A program made the translations under genes and the position numbers. This document shows positions 61,601-64,000 of a DNA stretch of 64,000 nucleotides, piece by piece (position 1 is the stretch's first letter; each line of letters starts with the position of its first letter). The DNA is taken from IMG/VR virus record IMGVR_UViG_3300024346_008124, positions 1 through 64,000 of that record. The stretch is one strand, 5' to 3'. Under the pieces are notes generated by a model. The model searched no databases. It had not been told where the DNA came from and saw only the letters and a program-made list of their open reading frames with translations. The DNA is from a virus.

Positions 61601-64000
61601 GCTCACCGGGATCTGAAATTCCAGAAATTGCCCCCTGAGCATCAGCGCTAAACTGGTTAAGATCAGTGGTCGCAGTAACAGCCTGCAATTTAGTAGCAGT
61701 CAATTTACTACCCTTTCCTTGAGCTATACCTGCTTGATCTTCAATACCTAGCCTGTCATCTATGAAGCCTTTCGTTCTGTCTGAAAAAGCCTGTAAAGCT
61801 TCGGCAGCTTCAAATAATCGCGTTCTTAAAGCTTCGGCAGCTTGAGCGGCAGCAATGTCTGCATCTCTTCTTTTTATAGCACTATTAACAGCCTCTTTTT
61901 CGCCATTTTCAATATTTCCTATTAATTTATTTCTTCCCTCTATTTCTCTATCTATAGCTTCTTGTAATTGATCCCGATCTTTCTGATCAGTAGATTCGTT
62001 CAGCTGCGATTTTAACTTAGCTTCTCTTAATATAGACTCATTTCGTATAGCAGATGTAGAAGCCTCTATCGCCTTTAAATAATCTTGATTAACCTTGAGG
62101 CCAGAACTACTAAGATCATCAAAGCTAGTTACACTAGTGTCACTAACATCTATGTTTTGCCGAGCTTCACCGAGCGTTTTAATAGACTCTGCTGTATTTT
62201 TTGCCGCTGATTCCAGTGCTAAATTTAAATTTTTTAGCGAGGTTTGCAAAGCTAGTCTAAGCGTAGGCGGAATCAGTTCTAAATCTGAATCGTTTAGATT
62301 CATAAGACGTTCTATATCTAGAATGGGATTTCCTTTACTATCCGTACTCCTATCTCCGGAAGCCTTGAGAAAAGATGGATCTATGTCCCTATTGAGAAGA
62401 TTACCCTGAGCTTCCTTTGACGCCTTTAAGATATTGCTAAATAAATCATCAAACTGTTCTTGACCGCCGGGACTTCTGTTTGTAAAATCTTTTTGAGCTT
62501 GCAGTCTTTGAGAAACCCTTTCTTCTGGAGTTAAAGATTCCGCTAAGTCAATATCATTAAGACTACTTTCAAAACTCTTTAAAGACATAACCAAACTTTG
62601 TTGCGCTAAAAGTTGATAATTTAAAGCTTCGGTATTTTTTACTACCTGTGCTTCAAACGCCGCTGCAACTTCTGGATCATTTTGATAATCTGCAACAGCC
62701 TGTGCTACAAAATATGCATCTAAAGCAGGAGCAAAGGTTTTAAGCATGAAACTGCTACCGTCTTTGGCCGCCTGCTTTTCTCCCCGTGTTGCACCAGTCA
62801 TATCCATAGCGGACGAAGCAAAACTACCGGGAAGCATACTAGCAAACGGAAGCGCCATTCCTGACATAAATTGTCTAGATTCTTCTTCTTTTCGTTCCTG
62901 ATTAGCAATATTTTTAAGTATAGCAGATAAGCCTTCTCCAGTTTCTTGAAATGTTTCTATAAATTTTTGAGCAGCTTTTCCAAAATTATCTGCTTCTGCC
63001 TTCGCTCTAGCTGAAAAATAATACATAGCAATAGCAAAAGTGGCAGCTATGGCAACCACAGCCAAAAGACCAGCCGCAAGAGCGGCAGCCGCAATAGCAA
63101 GCGGACCCATCGCGGCAGTGACGAGAGAACTAGCACCAGCCTCTGCTGTATCTGCACCAGCGCTTAAAATAGAAGCCCCCGATTCAGTAATCGCGCTACC
63201 TATTTGACTTACAAGAGCCGCCCCCATAAACACAAAACTAGCACCCACATCAACTAAAGTTCCAGTAATACCACCCACAACAGCGACCATAGTGGTGGTT
63301 TGAGTGATAGCCGTTTTTGTAGCCTCGTTCAGCCCAGACATTTGAGAAGTAACGCTGCCTACCATAGCGCCTAGAAAGAGCAAGCTTTGCGCTGATCCGG
63401 CAGCACTCTGAACAGCAGAAGCTCCTCTACTCACCCTTTGAGCGCCCCCTTGTAATGCTCCACCCACCCTTTGGCCGCGAGTCATAGCTGAACGATTTAT
63501 CGCTGCTTGTTCTTTATCTCTAGCGGCATTGGATTCTCTTATTTCTTGAGCTTCTTTATCTAGCTGAATAGCGACATCTTTTATGTCCACATCCATTTTT
63601 TTCAGATCGCCATCTGTTCTTTTGACTGTTGTATCGGCTTTTTTAAACGTAGCTTCAAGCTGTTTAGCAATCTGATTTAATTTGGCTAATATTTTTTCAA
63701 AAACGCCCATTTGCTTTGTGGCAGCCTGTAGGCTTTTTGAGTCGATCATACCAGATCCGGCCAAGGCTTGTGTTGGAGAATATCTAGCCCCACCCGCGAG
63801 AGGTCCGTTGCCATAAAAATCTCTACCGGTAGTAACAACACCACCGGCGGCATAACCTTTTACGCCTTGCTCATTCATTCTTTTTAGATTGCCGTAGCCA
63901 ATACTTTTTGATGCGCTTTTATTAAATACAAACTCGCCGGGAGTTAACATGGCAGGAACAGTATCAGAACCAGAGATACCGCCACCTTTATTCAAACCTG
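58629..64000 (-). CDS. tail tape measure protein (partial, N-terminus beyond window edge)
   Basis: At least 1788 residues, with the frame open to the right edge. It has features of tape measure proteins: very long, alternating helical and Ala/Gly-rich segments, a hydrophobic stretch near residues 210-340 (LVTAAMGPLAIAAAALAAGL, then AIAMYYFSARAKAEADNFGK), and coiled coils near 650-780 and 1040-1100. Three DTVPAMLTPGEF motifs at about residues 10, 1245 and 1643 are described separately. The C-terminal part is Gln-rich and then ends KKALDNPEARP. The methionine at 63995 need not be the true start. The length implies a tail of at least about 260 nm if 0.15 nm per residue holds. Confidence 0.88.
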   Translation of the reverse strand, partial: GLNKGGGISGSDTVPAMLTPGEFVFNKSASKSIGYGNLKRMNEQGVKGYAAGGVVTTGRDFYGNGPLAGGARYSPTQALAGSGMIDSKSLQAATKQMGVFEKILAKLNQIAKQLEATFKKADTTVKRTDGDLKKMDVDIKDVAIQLDKEAQEIRESNAARDKEQAAINRSAMTRGQRVGGALQGGAQRVSRGASAVQSAAGSAQSLLFLGAMVGSVTSQMSGLNEATKTAITQTTTMVAVVGGITGTLVDVGASFVFMGAALVSQIGSAITESGASILSAGADTAEAGASSLVTAAMGPLAIAAAALAAGLLAVVAIAATFAIAMYYFSARAKAEADNFGKAAQKFIETFQETGEGLSAILKNIANQERKEEESRQFMSGMALPFASMLPGSFASSAMDMTGATRGEKQAAKDGSSFMLKTFAPALDAYFVAQAVADYQNDPEVAAAFEAQVVKNTEALNYQLLAQQSLVMSLKSFESSLNDIDLAESLTPEERVSQRLQAQKDFTNRSPGGQEQFDDLFSNILKASKEAQGNLLNRDIDPSFLKASGDRSTDSKGNPILDIERLMNLNDSDLELIPPTLRLALQTSLKNLNLALESAAKNTAESIKTLGEARQNIDVSDTSVTSFDDLSSSGLKVNQDYLKAIEASTSAIRNESILREAKLKSQLNESTDQKDRDQLQEAIDREIEGRNKLIGNIENGEKEAVNSAIKRRDADIAAAQAAEALRTRLFEAAEALQAFSDRTKGFIDDRLGIEDQAGIAQGKGSKLTATKLQAVTATTDLNQFSADAQGAISGISDPGERDQAQKAIDTQIQVAEALKVFEAPDTGLLNRSSVDVSRAAGTDIDSLMDIMEDQFGSALPDLSFLPEKVQEDIIRGIAKASAGGITQQELDNILKPIQASAEANKKITDEITKGNQEYLNAYTSYLNEVKRQYGEEIKFRNAVFQQQEQAIDREIRARNIINQSLGRDAAVQDRSAKEARRVQQAQGNLTAAGVGVAAGDIGGLTGERQRLSALSQQQGTKIRGTTDDKLRTGLAKEQSETLKQLAAVNKELERLADQSGRVDDMFAEMERNAEAIEKERAKREAVTAVVEEFVVGGQDTRKALVEAATGVRKAFASGTLQNQTEEQRSATVGFLDKLGDVELLGGFTGKEIKQELVFRDAIQMGLDPRIAEQLATATTKEQQLIDSNELLAFEINKLSGVMQAAQQGLDPANVAPALVEPQGRARGGLIYRANGGSIFQPKGTDTVPAMLTPGEFVIRKSAVDAIGTDTLAAINSGVSYLSDGSRRKVSEADREGLTKEQIKYFEILGNEGREAADAYNQQILKDGGSFVKAAKAGDEFRGGVSRPDSSSEFETYSKLGSGAIDPNRKKILNQPSDPVFDRFSAAANMPNVSNQFRVSPMATRQSTDALGALPKDEGTGALSPKHFRAAKNAGLINKNETYEQYRERERMTKYGTTYAQAAPKPKDPFQSTAATAATTIYGSDDINPYTDALGGASALDDAVAAAKNARLKTNRDAFKARKDAKRNTSTAASRKTARLSGVKSGLSGTTDQQANQARYERILRTNGPAAAQRFAKSQNFTPSGGAGAGTGRGITQAFKNNPNMMGSPQAMQQFQQFQQYQKFMKYQQQQQFRGGARFRAAGGGISGGDTVPAMLTPGEFVMSAGAVRQHGVGTMKALNRGQVKGFNKGGMVGGTQYLQDGGSATGGIDLTQISQTFDKITASITKLSTNLESLNERFGFFEMQHTVTVDGQINLPGVDGGAIAQQITDSIGGLVADEVKKALDNPEARP
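58920..59080 (-). repeat. DTVPAMLTPGEF motif, copy 3
   Basis: GGGISGGDTVPAMLTPGEFV is followed by SAGAVRQHGVGTMKALN and RGQVKGFNKGG. It lies after a Gln-rich stretch (QQFQQFQQYQKF). It is the copy most like copy 1, with GGGISG shared. Confidence 0.72.
60150..60290 (-). repeat. DTVPAMLTPGEF motif, copy 2
   Basis: TDTVPAMLTPGEFVIRKSAV is followed by DAIGTDTLAAINSGVSYLS. It is preceded by GRARGGLIYRANGG. The core is identical to the other two copies. Confidence 0.72.
63840..63970 (-). repeat. DTVPAMLTPGEF motif, copy 1 (tape measure N-terminal side)
   Basis: GGGISGSDTVPAMLTPGEFV is followed by NKSASKSIGYGNLKRMN and EQGVKGYAAGG. The same motif with its downstream helix recurs at about 60150-60290 and 58920-59080. 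Such a loop is known in tape measure proteins of large phages, and its role is not established. Confidence 0.72.

Noticed and set aside
1-64000. tRNA genes and CRISPR arrays
   Set aside because: I saw no cloverleaf-like segment in the gaps, which are nearly all under 120 bases, and no regularly spaced direct repeats with spacers.
35076-64000. Many + strand open frames opposite the giant - strand genes (for example 38440-38808 and 57908-58237)
   Set aside because: They lie entirely inside the giant genes, lack consistent ribosome sites and show low-complexity Ser/Leu-rich products typical of antisense shadows.

Overview
This window looks like part of a large tailed double-stranded DNA phage genome (Caudoviricetes). 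Coding is nearly continuous, most neighbouring genes overlap by 1 to 60 bases, and the standard code is used at an AT-rich composition. The gene set is typical of a lytic phage: PhoH-like ATPase, RecA/UvsX-like recombinase, DnaB-type helicase, DnaG-type primase, dNMP kinase, C-family DNA polymerase, a tape measure protein and giant tail proteins. No terminase, portal, capsid, lysis or integrase gene is visible, so this is only part of the genome. The host cannot be named from the sequence.

Layout. Bases 1-34964 are all on the + strand. From 198 to about 14.7 kb there is a replication, recombination and nucleotide module: phoH, an FmdB-type zinc ribbon, several small unknown genes, recA/uvsX-like, a Vsr/DUF559-like nuclease, dnaB-like, dnaG-like, dNMP kinase and a Cas4/RecB-like nuclease. 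One exostosin-like glycosyltransferase follows, then a DNA polymerase III alpha subunit split into two genes (10723-12294 and 13196-14734). A tiny unknown gene and a DnaQ-like 3'-5' exonuclease gene sit inside the split. From 14.7 to 33.1 kb lies a glycan cluster of about 18 kb. It holds glycosyltransferases of many folds (GT4, GT2, CgeB-like, exostosin-like, GT10, GT25, GT11), a nucleotidyltransferase, a GDP-fucose-synthase/ColC-like epimerase-reductase, a ColD-like PLP sugar 3-dehydratase, a short DegT-family protein, a 2OG-Fe(II) oxygenase-like protein and a methyltransferase-like protein. The + strand block ends with a homing-endonuclease-like gene, a possible Rad52-type annealing protein and a zinc ribbon protein.

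A symmetric hairpin at about 35019-35051 with A and T tracts on either side separates this block from a convergent - strand virion block (35076-64000). Reading in the direction of transcription (right to left), that block encodes a tape measure protein cut by the window edge, a 3293-residue repeat-rich protein, a 537-residue protein, a 1419-residue hub-like protein with MBG-type Ig-like repeats, a 2140-residue protein containing barrel-sandwich-hybrid repeats, a zinc-ribbon protein and a 330-residue probable virion protein.

How the genes may work together. The left module would copy and recombine the genome. The middle cluster would make and attach unusual sugars, probably L-fucose or L-colitose among others, to virion proteins, phage DNA or host surface glycans. 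The right block builds a long, elaborate tail. The main candidates for undescribed biology are the split polymerase with its proofreading gene inside it, the phage-borne dideoxysugar/fucose pathway with two fucosyltransferase-type enzymes, and a short tandem repeat of about 14 residues that dominates two regions of the 3293-residue protein.
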